Source: Neonectria sp. B-13
Taxonomy: Eukaryota > Ascomycota > Sordariomycetes > Hypocreales > Nectriaceae
Direction: 5' to 3'
NCBI GenBank assembly: GCA_002682825.1
Contig: NOKP01000003.1
Location: 2,108,001-2,172,000, forward strand
DNA: 64,000 nt
Positions 10,615 to 27,700 of the stretch are shown here, in pieces. The notes beneath the pieces are model-generated. The model had not been told where the DNA came from and searched no databases. It saw only the letters and a list, made by a program, of their open reading frames with translations. Position numbers and translations under genes: made by a program. Positions within the stretch are counted from its first letter, which is position 1; each line of letters opens with the position of its first letter.

Positions 10615-13600
10615 TCACTGATGTCTCTCCATTTCGACAAACTCGAGACCATCTTGATGAGGCGCCGGCAGCCATTCGACGGCTCCTCGCTCATACCGCA
10701 CAAGCCACACCGCGTCCCCATTGACAGCCTCCAGAGCCTCCCGCACCTGCTTGTTACGTTCAAGAGCCTCCGAGAGGAGATCTAGAACCTCGTCGAACAT
10801 CTCTTCGTCCACGCGGACATGCGACACCATGGCCGTCAACAGCTCGACCGTGGCCTCCCAGATCTTGGCAGGAGATGCAAACTGTCCCAGGCCCCCAGAC
10901 TGACCACCAGAGTATGAGCCAACTTCCTTCAACGAGACATTGCCACCGAAGCCATCGTTGCCACGAGATGGAATTAGTATTTGCTTGCCGTCGCTTACCG
11001 GGCCCATAATTTTGCCATGATCCCCACGGGGTCGGGGGCGACCCGAGGCGCTGGAAGCTTGGCGCTTTGCCTTACGACACCAGTCCCTGAGCCAGTCACG
11101 CCATTCTGTCTTGAACCGGGAAACAAGGAAGTCGCCGGCGGCAGCACAGAGTCCCGAGAGCGCGTGACATGCCTCGATCGCAATGAATGCCTCTGGGTCA
11201 TGAAGTCTGTCGATGACGACCGGCCAGATGGCGTTGACGAGGGGCAGGAAGTCACCTTCGTCGGGAGCCAGGGCCGCAGATGCCGTCGTGAGAAGTTCGA
11301 GTAACGACCTACGCAAAGTCGGCGTTGGAGAGGTCAAGTAGTGCTGGGTCAGGTTTGCCACGCGCAGGAGTAGCTGGTATGTTGGTGAGTTTGGGGGTTT
11401 CTCTTCCTCTGGCGCATCTGGAGTGCTTTCGTCTTGAGCGTCTCCATCCTCAGTCTTCCATGGTGTTGTTGGATGGCCAGCGCCCTTCGGAGCATCATCG
11501 ACTGTCGCTTGTTCCTTTCTCTTCGCCAACGTTTCCAAAAGACTTGAGATCCCATCTGCCTTTGCAGGTTTTCGCCGGTGGTCTACCTTTGCGGTCTTCT
11601 GATGTTCAAGAAGGAGCATGTCAGACTGAACGCCTTGGTCAACCACCTCCTTCAGCACCGTAAATAGACTCTCCACGAATACGGGATACCCGTGGTAATT
11701 TTCAAGGGCCGCAAAGACTGATTCAATCACATCATCAAGATACGGTACTAATCGAGGTCCCGCCAGCCGTATCATCATTGTCAAGACATTGATGGATGCT
11801 GGCGAGATGTCGAGGGTGTTCAACCTTAGTGAAACCGAATTGACCATGTAGTCAACATTGTCGATGATGAGCTCTGAAACATTTGCATACCCGCACGATG
11901 CGGCGAGACTGTTCAGTGTGATGATGGCATGCTTTTGTAAGCTCTGGTTCTTTGAGCCCAAGAACGTTGCTATCGGAAATAGTACATCGATAAGCTCAGG
12001 GCGGAATGACTCCCCGGACTTTTGGGCTGTGTAGGCAGTAACCTCAAGAGCAAGTGCTTCTAAACGCCAGTCAACGGATTCTGAATCCGAGTGGCGGTCT
12101 AGAATCTGCACCGAATTCGAGTAAAGCTCATCAAAGACAGTATTGAGATCCTCGGCTGATTCAGCCAAAGACGATAAATCCAAGAACATATCGTCTTCTG
12201 CGGAGGATACGTGGCCTGCCTTGCAAAGTTGAAAGCAGAGCCAGAATGAAGCGACTTGGCCGATGGAATTTGAGTCTTGCACTTGTTCCAGCATGCTACT
12301 TGCGAGTCTTGTTTGCTGAGAGGAGGAGCCAAGAAATCCGACAAGGGACATCATCTCGGTTCGTACCCTCTTTTGGCTTTCGGCAGGTAGCAGAACCTGC
12401 GGATAATGTAGATCCAGGTGCTCAGTCGTAGAATCAGTGCCACCAATGAGCCGTATGTTGACGTTCTCGTTAAGTTGGGTAGCCTTCGATCCTTGGACAA
12501 GCGAGACGATGCTATCTCTCAGCGTACTTGATATTGAGTCTTCCAGGGTAGATGATTCGATTTGCAGGCCCTTGAGCAATTCAAGACCCTTCAGAAGATT
12601 GTGAATCGCATGCTGCTTTACATCTTCATCTCCTGCTTGCATTATTCGCGGGAGACTAGACATCCAGTTGTATGTCGTGGTTTTCACCGTCTCGCCAAGC
12701 TCTGGATAGATGCTGACGAGATGCTGCAAGCTCGTTTCAGTCCAAGAGCTCTTGGTCCCTCCCTCGTCGAGAATCATTGCCGTCTCGACCAAGAATGTTG
12801 TGCAGTTTTCCAAAGTCTTATGACACTCGTCTAGGAGAGTGACGCACAATTTGCTCAATGAACTCCTCACCTCGGCCGAATCTTGTAACCGCAGCTTCAT
12901 AATTGTTGAAAGGGCCCGCTTGACTTGAGAAACGGTGGCTTGGAGCCAGGCTGGAGTGAGCGCTTTTCCTTTCTGTGTCTCATCTGTTTCCTCTGTCTCG
13001 GCCTTGGCGAGTATGGATCTGGTTCTTAGGTCCGAGAGCACACGGGTCAACACCAAGCTCACGGTGTCGATGCATTTCGCAAGGACATTCTTCTTGTAGC
13101 TAGCGGGCGTAGATGACACCTTGGCGAGAGATGATATCGTCCCGGGAAGGAAGCTAGCCAAGGCCTGGTGCTCTTTAACGGTGTTATACACTGCCCGCAA
13201 AGCTCGCAGAGCCTCTTGTTGTATCTGAGGCGTGGGGCCGTCAACTACTCCGTCCAGCATAACACTAACGCTGTGGCCCAGAGCAGGTATTGTATCTGCT
13301 TCAGAGAGTCCAGCGGCGGCAGTGGCGGATAGACTGGCCGTGGTGAGCAGGGCCGTCAACCCACGGAACGCTTCAAGCACAGTCTCCTCGTCCACTGGGC
13401 GCTTTTCTGTTGAGCCCGGAGTTCCGTCAACGATGAATGTCAGGAGACTCAGAATCTGCTGCACCAGTTGGGCAGAGATCTTTGACTTCCATCCATGGAC
13501 AATGAGAATGGTAAGGCACTTGAGGCAGTTCTCGATCAAGGACATGGGATACCGGTCCATCTGACGGAAGATGTGATAGAGCGGAAAAAAGACATATTCG

Positions 13601-13856
13601 GCAAGTTTGTCGTCTAGAGCCACGGGATTTCGCTGAATCTGGTCGTTGAGAATAGTCAAGATGCGACCCGTCACCTCGTTGAGCTGACGAGTGGCTGCAG
13701 GGCCATCGGGCTCCCGGATTGCCAACTGGCTTACTTTGACACACCATGGCTTTAGCTATACGGCCGTCAGAACAAAAGTTACGTCATTGAGAGGGAACAT
13801 CCACCGACTTTTTGAAAGAACTCGTTTCTCTCCTGGCTGTTGGGTGTCGATTCCAT
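10615..13856 (-). CDS. tti1: TTI1, TELO2-interacting protein 1 (TTT complex)
   Basis: TTI1 works with TEL2 and TTI2 in the TTT co-chaperone complex, which stabilises PIKK kinases such as TOR, ATM/Tel1 and ATR/Mec1-type proteins. Exon 1 is 13856-13809 (16 codons) and exon 2 is 13755-10615; together they give 1062 residues, close to other TTI1 proteins. The join gives FFQK-LKPWCVKVSQLAIRE, in line with the family N-terminus. The body is alpha-helical and HEAT-repeat-like, including LIENCLKCLTILIVHGWKS near residue 90. A charged, disordered linker spans about residues 730-805, and a conserved helical C-terminal part follows (SFVTAMVSHVRVDE-type helices; here LLTAMVSHVRVDEEMFDE). The single intron has an unusual GTCGGT donor but a CTGAC branch site and TAG acceptor. 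It is divergent from the SidJ-like gene. Confidence 0.88.
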
Positions 13857-14478
13857 TGCGGTAGGAAGCCAAGGCTTCTGGTTTGGCTACAGGCGCATGT
13901 TCTCACAATCCAAGTCCTGAACCGCGAAACAAGAGAACAATAACCCGAGTGCACTGTCGCTCCTTAGCAATGCGTGCCGCAGTGGCTTCTGAGTTTGGTT
14001 GCTGGGCGGTGGAGAGCTTGGAAGTGATGTAATGAGATGTTCTGCCTAGAGTTCCCAAATTGGTGGAGAATATGCCGTTGGAACGATTTCAGCGGTGGAT
14101 GTGTCCGCAAAGCTTGTACAGTGCGCTCGAATTTTAGCGACTGTACGAGAAAAGCCGCCTTTCTAACAAGCCGTAATAAAGCTGGCCCGCATGTCTGCCC
14201 CGCACTGCACGGTTTCAATAACCAGCTCTCGAGGCCATCATCGTGCAGTTACATAGCTCTTCCGTAAGCTGACCGCCGTTACCGTCACGTAAGTTAACTA
14301 TTTACCCCAGGCAAGCTATTTTTTCTGTCTTTGGCATGTTAGCTTTGGAAGCTAAGTAACGGCCAAGAAGACCGAGAAGCCTCCGAACCCGGCGAGAACT
14401 CACATAAAGCTCAACAACTCCCAAAGCTTGAGTTGCGAATTACCAGCAACACCCAAGTCAAACACGTTTGTATCAGCC
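13857..14478. other. Intergenic, divergent TTI1 / SidJ-like promoter
   Basis: About 620 bp shared upstream region. No gene is visible. An in-frame ATG at 14428 lies upstream of the chosen SidJ-like start and would add 17 residues. Confidence 0.45.
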
Positions 14479-15472
14479 ATGGCTCCTCCCTCTGGACCTT
14501 TCTCGGTGGTCGTCCACCCGTATGACTCCCCAGTTCGTGGGTCGTGTGCGTACGAACTTGGACCTGCCTCGGCTCGCAATGCCCTCGTTATCCTTGGCGG
14601 CCTCGGCGACGGCCCGCACACTCTTCCCTCAATTCGGACCGTCGCAGAACACCTGGGGGATTCTCAAGATTTGAGCTACTCTATTTTCGAGTTTCGACTG
14701 AGGAGTTCGTTCAATGGCTTTGGCACATCTAGCCTGACCAACGATGTGGCCGACACATCAGCGCTTGTCAAGTACCTCAGAGGACTAGGCAAAGAGAAAA
14801 TCGTATTGTTGGGTCACTCCACCGGTTGCCAGGTACGTTTATCTCGTTGCGTATTATACACGGATCCCGTATGTTAATGAGTGCACCAGGACTGCATTGA
14901 ATACGCGGATTACGCTAAGCATGGCAATGAGCCTGTTGATGGTTTCATAATGCAGGGTTGTGTCTCGGACAGGGACGCAATTGAGCTTGTGATGCCTGAC
15001 CCCAAGCCAAGTCTGGACCTAGCAGCTAAGATGATTGCTGAAGGGAGGGCCGACGACGTGATGCCCAACAACATGGTGCCCGCCGTAATCAATGCCCCGA
15101 TATCTGCCTACCGGTTTCAGTCTCTAACTGGCAAGGGGTACGGTGCTCTCAGACGATTTCTGCTCCTGCGATGACTAACCTATGGATAGGGGCGATGATG
15201 ATTACTTCTCCGAAGACCTCGACGACGAGACGGTTTCAAGGTTTTGGTCAAGGTTCCAAAAGCCTGTCCTAGCTCTACACTCAAGCAACGATGAGTACGT
15301 GCCTGAGCGAGTTGACCAGGCAGTTTTGAACAAGAGATATCGGGACGCGAGTCCTATGGTGAGTTCTCTGTCTGGGTTGATTCCGGGAGCCAGCCACACA
15401 GTTGCCGAGCCTGAGGCCCAGGAGTGGTTTGCACGGAGGATCGCTGAGTTCTTGGGGACACTTGAGAAATGA
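14479..15472 (+). CDS. DUF1749 alpha/beta hydrolase, SidJ-like
   Basis: DUF1749 hydrolases include Aspergillus fumigatus SidJ, reported to hydrolyse fusarinine-type siderophores inside the cell. Exons are 14479-14832, 14890-15137 and 15190-15472 (885 nt, 294 residues). The catalytic triad is visible: nucleophile elbow GHSTG (Ser about 114, at the end of exon 1), Asp in SSNDEYVP (about 234) and His in GASHTV (about 269). The N-terminus carries the family's LVILGGLGDGPHTLP segment, which forms the oxyanion region. No signal peptide is seen, so it is probably cytosolic. Introns have GTACGK donors, with TTAAT or CTAAC branch words. The start at 14479 has a good context (gccATGGct). It lies about 850 bp upstream of an ABC transporter in the same orientation. 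The siderophore role is inference from family; the ester substrate could differ. Confidence 0.85.
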
Positions 15473-16326
15473 TCCGGTACATTGTCGATCAGAGGGATCA
15501 TCGCATTTGGGTTATGTGTTTCCCAAGTGCCTATCTTAATTGTGTTTAAACTTAAACGTTTGCAATGATGAACACGTAGGTGCTAGACAGGGTGGCGTTG
15601 ATCCAGATAGACTAACAAAGTTAACACTCATGATTGAGGGCTACTTAACCATGCCTGAGTAAGAGTAAAGACGGAAGCAGCGGAAACTGCCATCATCATG
15701 TCCAGAATTCCTGGAAATCACAATATCTAGGGTAGGTATTTCGGCTTTTTAGCGCTGACGCATGCGGTGTTACGCTAAAGCCGGTCATGTTCCCTGTGCG
15801 TAAACCCACCAGTTTGCGTTAGCGCCGTCGCCGGAGAGGATTTTGACTCCAAGCTTACAAACAAATCACCAGGCTTTCGACAAGTTTCTGCTCGACCTTG
15901 TCGGAAGGTCGCCCAATCGCCTGCAAACCTTTCCCCCCATCGCTTCGCTCCCTCGGACCTGGGGCTGGATCTGGCTTCCTTTGCGCAATTCTCAACACAC
16001 CTTAAGATCCTACCTGGTCGATTGCTGCCGAGTGAATTCTCAATACTGAATCCCGATCTTGCGCCGGGTTTCGCGAGAGATACAGCTCCATACCACCTAC
16101 GTAGCTCGCCGGAACTCCGCTCGTACCTGCGTACCTAGGCAACTAAGCAGGCCCGCCGCCAAGGGTCAGTCGTCGACGCGCCACCCGCCGCAGCCTTGAG
16201 CTCTGGAGCTTCTGGCATCCTTCATCGTAGCATGAGGTGACGAGTTGATCCTGTCGCTCTCACTCTTGCTCTCGCAACAACCCTCCGTCGCTCCGACGCC
16301 TCCCGACACCCTCGACCGGACCGACA
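15473..16326. other. Intergenic, upstream of the ABCC transporter gene
   Basis: This is a promoter and 5' untranslated region. Three TTAGCG-type words cluster at 15748-15754, 15773-15779 (inverted) and 15818-15824. The first two form 7-bp arms around a GCATGC centre. No gene is seen. Confidence 0.45.
15748..15779. repeat. Inverted repeat TTTAGCG...CGCTAAA with GCATGC centre
   Basis: The 7-bp arms at 15748-15754 and 15773-15779 are perfect reverse complements with an 18-bp spacer, about 550 bp upstream of the transporter start. It could be a protein-binding site or a chance hairpin. Confidence 0.4.
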
Positions 16327-21742
<5,416 letters not shown>

Positions 21743-24700
21743 GACACGGCGCCGGCTCGGCCCGGGAGGTAATTCTCGGCGAAATTGCGTGAACTAACAT
21801 GGACGGTCCACGCTTGACCCCCGGCGGAAGGGGGGGGTTTGAGGTGACGGAACTGAACGGAATAAATTTGTATAGTAAAACTGTGAGACATTGACTCTTG
21901 CACGGGTCCGAGCATAGACCCTTTAGTGATGGCGAGGTTTGGAAAAATACTATTTTGGCTTCTCTTGCAGCTGTGCGCGTGTCAAAAGTCTCTGTGCTCC
22001 CTGTCTGCTTCTTATTTTAACACCCGCGCTCTCGCGCCGACGGCCGCCAGGTTCTAAGTATAGACGCCGTTCGTGAAGGGCCGAGATAATGGTGTTGGGC
22101 TGTCAAGTTGTTCTGCCAAGATGCTTGCGGTATGGCTGGCCAACGGACCTGCAGGCGGGCTGGGCATCCAAGTGCATTATCTACAACAGGAGTTGGACCA
22201 ACGCCTCACGTTGTGCGCCACCGGGCTAGCCGGGGAGCTTCCCTAGCTTGCAGGTGCATAGTGACAGCGAGAAGGATGTGGGAAGGATGTGCGTGTCCGA
22301 GACTGGAACTGAGGCGTATGGAAGAAGTAAAGATGAGTATCATCGTAAGTGGCTGCTATTTGGTACTATTGATGGCCATCGTTGCATGCTACCTCGACGG
22401 TGGGCCAGAAAATGGGTTCACGGCATGGACGATCTAGATGGTCAAGGGGTGGAAGTTGAGCGTGATGTGCCTGCGAGCTTCACGTAGACGTCGCCGCTGT
22501 TCATACAGTCACTTATCTGGCATCGCTGACACCACGCACCCAACGACATTGTGTGGAGAGAAGCCCATGGGCTGTCAAGCTCGGCCGCTCTGACTTGTGG
22601 CGTAAATGGTTCGTATGTAATCTTGCACTATCGTCCTTGGCGTTCCACAGTGAGGCTTTGTGTCACCAGCTAAGAACCGCCGCCATTGCACATCCATTAT
22701 GCTTGCTTGTTTATGTTGAGAGATGCGCGGAAGAAATACGCGACCACTGCGATGAGGTCAGAGCTGCTTCACAGAGAAGGTAAGGTCGAAGCTAAGGCGC
22801 CACGAGATGGCCCACTCACGCTGGGGTGGCTGCTGTGTAACACTCCTGCTGCTGACTGGTAGCCGCACCAAGTTTCGCTTTTCGAGTTGGGAACTGCCAG
22901 GAATGTACGTAAACATCTAGAAACATCGATGCCCCAGACATATAGACTACGACCTAGGGCTCATAACGGCTCGACGTTACCCCAGATCGCTCAGGACGAA
23001 ACATTTTGTGCAAGGAAACCGGCATCGTTCCTGGTGTCAGCAGGATGTAGCGGGCTGTGATGACGCCAATTCTCGGCCCTTTGGCTGTGGACGCGCTCCG
23101 GCGCTATTGAATGCTAGACAGTGGGTGTCAGCATTCGCGGAGTTGATCCAATCTATCTGCACCCTGCTTAAGAATTCTATGACGGCTTGTCGGTGTCTCT
23201 GAGCAGTGAGGGGATGAGAGATATCTTGTCTCTCCGCAGACGCGTAGATCGAATCAGTGGCATGGAGAAGGTGTGCACGCCCCAGATCTGGAAGAGGCTA
23301 ACTGATGCTGGTCAGTACTGCAGCTATAGTTCTGGTGGTGGCGCCGTGTGACTGAGACAGTCCGCGACGAGCGTTGCGATTGGGTGTTCGGGATGTCTGA
23401 GGTCGTGGAGGGGGCGGTGGCTCCTTCGACGAGCCGTTGAGGGGCGAGCGAGAAGGGTCTTTAGGTCACGCATGAAGCGCCATGGCTCTGCTTATTGTGT
23501 TGACAATAGCTGATACAGGATCTGTGTAGCATTTTAGATAGACCTACTAGCGAGGTGGCGATATGGAGGCTAATGAATGCTCTGGCTAGCAAACTTCAAT
23601 GCCCCTTGGACCGTATCAACGTGTGGGTGCGGCAATGGCATGCGGAAAGAGGCGTTAAGTGAGGTTGGCGGTTGGCTGAAGCGCCGACAAGGATCTGTGT
23701 TGGTCAAAGCCCCTAAAGCTGACCTGTCTCGTTACCACGCCGTCGGCGTCGATCCAAGGTGCCCATGTTTTTTTTTTGATGCGGATCTTGCTGGCTCTAA
23801 GCGGCCAAGTACGAAGATGTGGTTGGCCTTCATTTCGGTAAGCCGGGTCTTGTTCTCAGCTCACGGCCCAACTGGGCTCGGAGATGATTTGACGTAACAA
23901 AGAAACAGGGCCCGCGGGGACTGACGCTTGCTAAGTCCCTAGGCAACGGCCAAAGTACGTTGTGTGTGGAGATTTTAGTCTCTGGCCGTTGGTCGAGAGA
24001 ATTACAGAACCGATTGGCTGTATTTGCAAGATATGTATTCGTACTCTAGACAGGACTCAAGAGATGACGAACCGAGTCAGGGAAAGTTGGAACAGGGCGA
24101 GCTCCCGACGGGCTGGGACGCTCGTAACAAAAGGGTGACTGCACTATTGCTCGATGATCTCGATGGCCCTGCATCTGTCGTTATGATAACGAGGGCATGT
24201 GGACCGACCAAGCAACGGAGCGAGGACGGAAGACCAGGGTCGGCGAACTGGCGCTGAGAAGGCCTGGTCAAAAGCCAGCTGAGCTAGCAGTGTGAGGGAT
24301 GATGCTAGTGATGTTTCCGTCCGTAGGCTGCGTGTTGATTTGAAGAGGTGGCTGTGTGGGAGCGCGAGCATGGACGACCCATGGCCTCGGTTGAGCACGC
24401 TCCCGCTACCCCAGTGTCTTGCCCTGCAAGAAGCAGGGGGTGGTTTGCAGATTGGAGTGATGGCCGCCCGACATCATACATTCATGTGACGCCATGAAGA
24501 GCTTGGTGGCACAAGCCGGCTGCAACTGGTGATGTTCTGACCACGGCACAAGTCCATCCACTAGCGAACAGATGAAGAGAGGTAGCCTGTCGCCATGGTG
24601 CTACTGGAGATCGCGGCTGGTACTGGCTAGTCCGGGTAATGGTGGGAAGCGAATGACATGCGCGTGGGTGGTGACATTGAGCCGATTCTATCGGGGCAGC

Positions 24701-27700
24701 TGGCAACCTGTGGTTCCGTGGTCGCATCGCCATCCGAGTGCTGAAGGCGTGGGGGTTGGGGGTTCGAGAACAAACCCGACATGGACAGTGTCTATACCAA
24801 GCCGGCGCGGTTTCTCCGTCGCAAGTTTGGAGAAGTGCCAAGAAAAAAAGCCCCGTTGCGATAACACCACTCATCTATTTTGCTTTTGGGAGGTGAGGCG
24901 ACCAAAGCCGCATGATGCAGGGTTCGTGACCCTCTCGAGACATGGAGGAACGAGTGTTTCGTACTGTACGAATGCGTTCCACAGTTGGCTGTTGCCGACG
25001 ACTGGACGAGAGAGCACTGACGCCTAGTGTAGTTTCCCCGGGGAATCTATAATTGCTTCTGGTCACATGATGAAGGTGGCATCATCTTGTGTTGGTTGCT
25101 TGATGGTGACGGCAATGACGCCCAAAGGTACTCAGTAACTCAGGATACTGGAACAGACAAGCTCACAGAGTAGATTTGATTCTACCAGCCTAACACACGA
25201 TCTGGACCTGGAGGAGAGCCTAGACAGGCAAGTGAGGTTGTAGTCTAGCTTCGTAGCGCCTATACAGCCGGGGTACCAGCTGGACTGATATTCGGCAGCG
25301 GCGATAAAAATACACGAAGACGACGCCCTGTGCATACGCCACCATATATCTTTCTTTTTCTTTTTCCCCGCCTGCTTTTGACTTTGCAGTGCAGGATGAG
25401 CCTGGGGCAGTCATTGATTGGCTCTTGCTCAGGTCAGTGGGTGCATGCCGGCCTTAAAGAGTACCAGGCGGTTGAGGGAGAAAATTTCTCGTCAGTTCTG
25501 TATGTAGAAGCTTCGTGGAGAGTCTGGTAACTGAGCAAGCGACTTTCAGGAGGCGTTTTCGGGGGTGGGACCTTGTAGTCGTTAATTGCGTTTCTAGTTG
25601 GGGGTCTCGGGCGAGTCTGGATATTGAGTCGACCATCTCGCTCTGTGGATCACAGGTTCGGCCGGGACAAGACTCCTTGGACAGCGAAAAGCCGTTCGTG
25701 GGACTGGCTTTGTGGCTTACGCATGCTCAATTCGTGGCATAACGGGCGAGCTCCGAGGGGCCAGGCTTTTGAAGCTGCGTGTGCGCTGCGTGCGTTGCGT
25801 GCCTTTGCTTAGCATGTGGCGTGTGTGTGCACTTCCCGCTCCCTGTTGACGGGTCCGAGAAGATTGTTTGTTCCGTACGCACAGGACAAGTCAGCGCAGG
25901 GATCAAGACCCTAGTCTGTTGGTCCCCTAGACAGGTTGCTAGGCCATCCGCAGTCTTTTTGCCCTTGCTATTCGTGCGTGGCGCTGGGCAATGCCGGGAA
26001 GGGTTCTCCAGCGACAGAGGTCGGAAACCAACACCAGCGAGCGGCGTGGGCCTGCCCCTGGTCCTGGTTGCATGCGCACGCGTCGCCATGAGTCCCGTCT
26101 CCATATTGCCAATTCCAGAGCGGCGAGGCGCATCATGAGCTGGAATCCGGTTGGGGTTAGGAGGCCCGGAGAGGGAGAGCGAAAGAGGATAGAAGACGAC
26201 TGGCTACGAGAACTGGAGCGTGGAGACTGGAGACTGGAGTCTGGAGACTAGAGGCTGGAGAGAGACTAGAACTGGTGCCGGGTTCAAGCCTGTAGTTAAA
26301 ACCTTGAGCCAAGAGCCGAGCCGGACCTCCCGCAGTCCCGCGGCTGTCAGTGTTGGCCAAGCCTTGTTGGTGCGGGCGCCGAACAAGCTTGTTGCTTATT
26401 GCTCGTTGCTAGTTGAAACTTCAAGTTGACTGAATGACGAGGGAAGGCAACGCTCCGAACCCACCAGCTGTCAGTCAGGCTGTCACCAGCGGGCGGACCT
26501 GTCGTCAGTCGATATCGGTCCAAACTTTCCTTCCTCTGGTACTGTCAACACTGTGGTATGGTTACTACACTACTACTAGTAGGTAGTATGTATGGGGCCC
26601 CGGGGCAGGTACGGATGCCAGGGGGTTACGGTACCTGCCTACTGCCTTCACCCTACATTATCCTACTTACCTTAGCAGCACCTACTAGTACCTTCCCTTA
26701 GGGCTTGGCGACGCGTGACTCGTCACAGGATTAGAAGTCGGTCCATCGCGGCCATCTGCCGGGCCTAGTAGTACATCTTACATCTGGGAGTACATAATCT
26801 ACATGCGGTCGCCCTCCTTCTGTAAGTAGGTACGTACTAGTCTCCGTAGTGGAGAGGAGAGTTCCATGCGATGGTAAGTGTGTGCCTGCCCCAGCACGGC
26901 CCGCAACGGCCACTCGCGCGTAGTGGAGGAGGTAGCTTGCTAGCAGCGCACAGCAGGTGCCTCCCAGGGTAGATTAGCAGCCTAGCAGGGGAGCTGCCCT
27001 CTGGCAGGCACTTGGGCCCGCGCCTTCATGGGCCGGGTAGAAGTCCAGCCACCCACTGGCCTCTGTCGCGTCCGCCAGTCATTTCTAGCAATGATCTGAG
27101 ATCTCTCTTGGCGGGTGGCCAAACTCCCCTTTGCATATGTGAGATACTTACTTGAGCCATTGTGGATAGCCGGCGCTGCACCTCTACACGTTTCTAGCAA
27201 GCTGCTGGATCCTACAGCGCCCTGGTGGTCCCAATGACCAAGTGGCTCAGCGGTCCATTGCTTCGTTGCTTCCCTTCTTGCCCCCTACTCCGTCGCTTAA
27301 TGAGTCGACAACTTCGAGGCCGATGCCCCCAGGCGTCAGCACCAGATCTCCTAGTAGTACCTAATTGGCGGGGGCGATGGCCATGACAGGTCGCGGGGGT
27401 TGCCCGCTGGACAGCACAGGACATGATAGAACAGAACAGGTGAGTTGAACAGACCAGGATAGGCCAGCACAGCGTAGGACACAATAACAACCCTCTCTCC
27501 CCCCGCTGGGAGGAAACATACTCTGTACCTGGGAGAGAACAAGACGCACAACGAATCAGTATGGTTGGCTTGTCGTCCCCTGTCTCTGTCGAGGCGACAA
27601 CAACTGGCCACCAGTTCCGCGGCCGAGAAATGCACGATACGAGGGTGCAGCATCCGTACTGCGTACAGTACCTGATTCCCGCAATGAAAATACTCCATCC

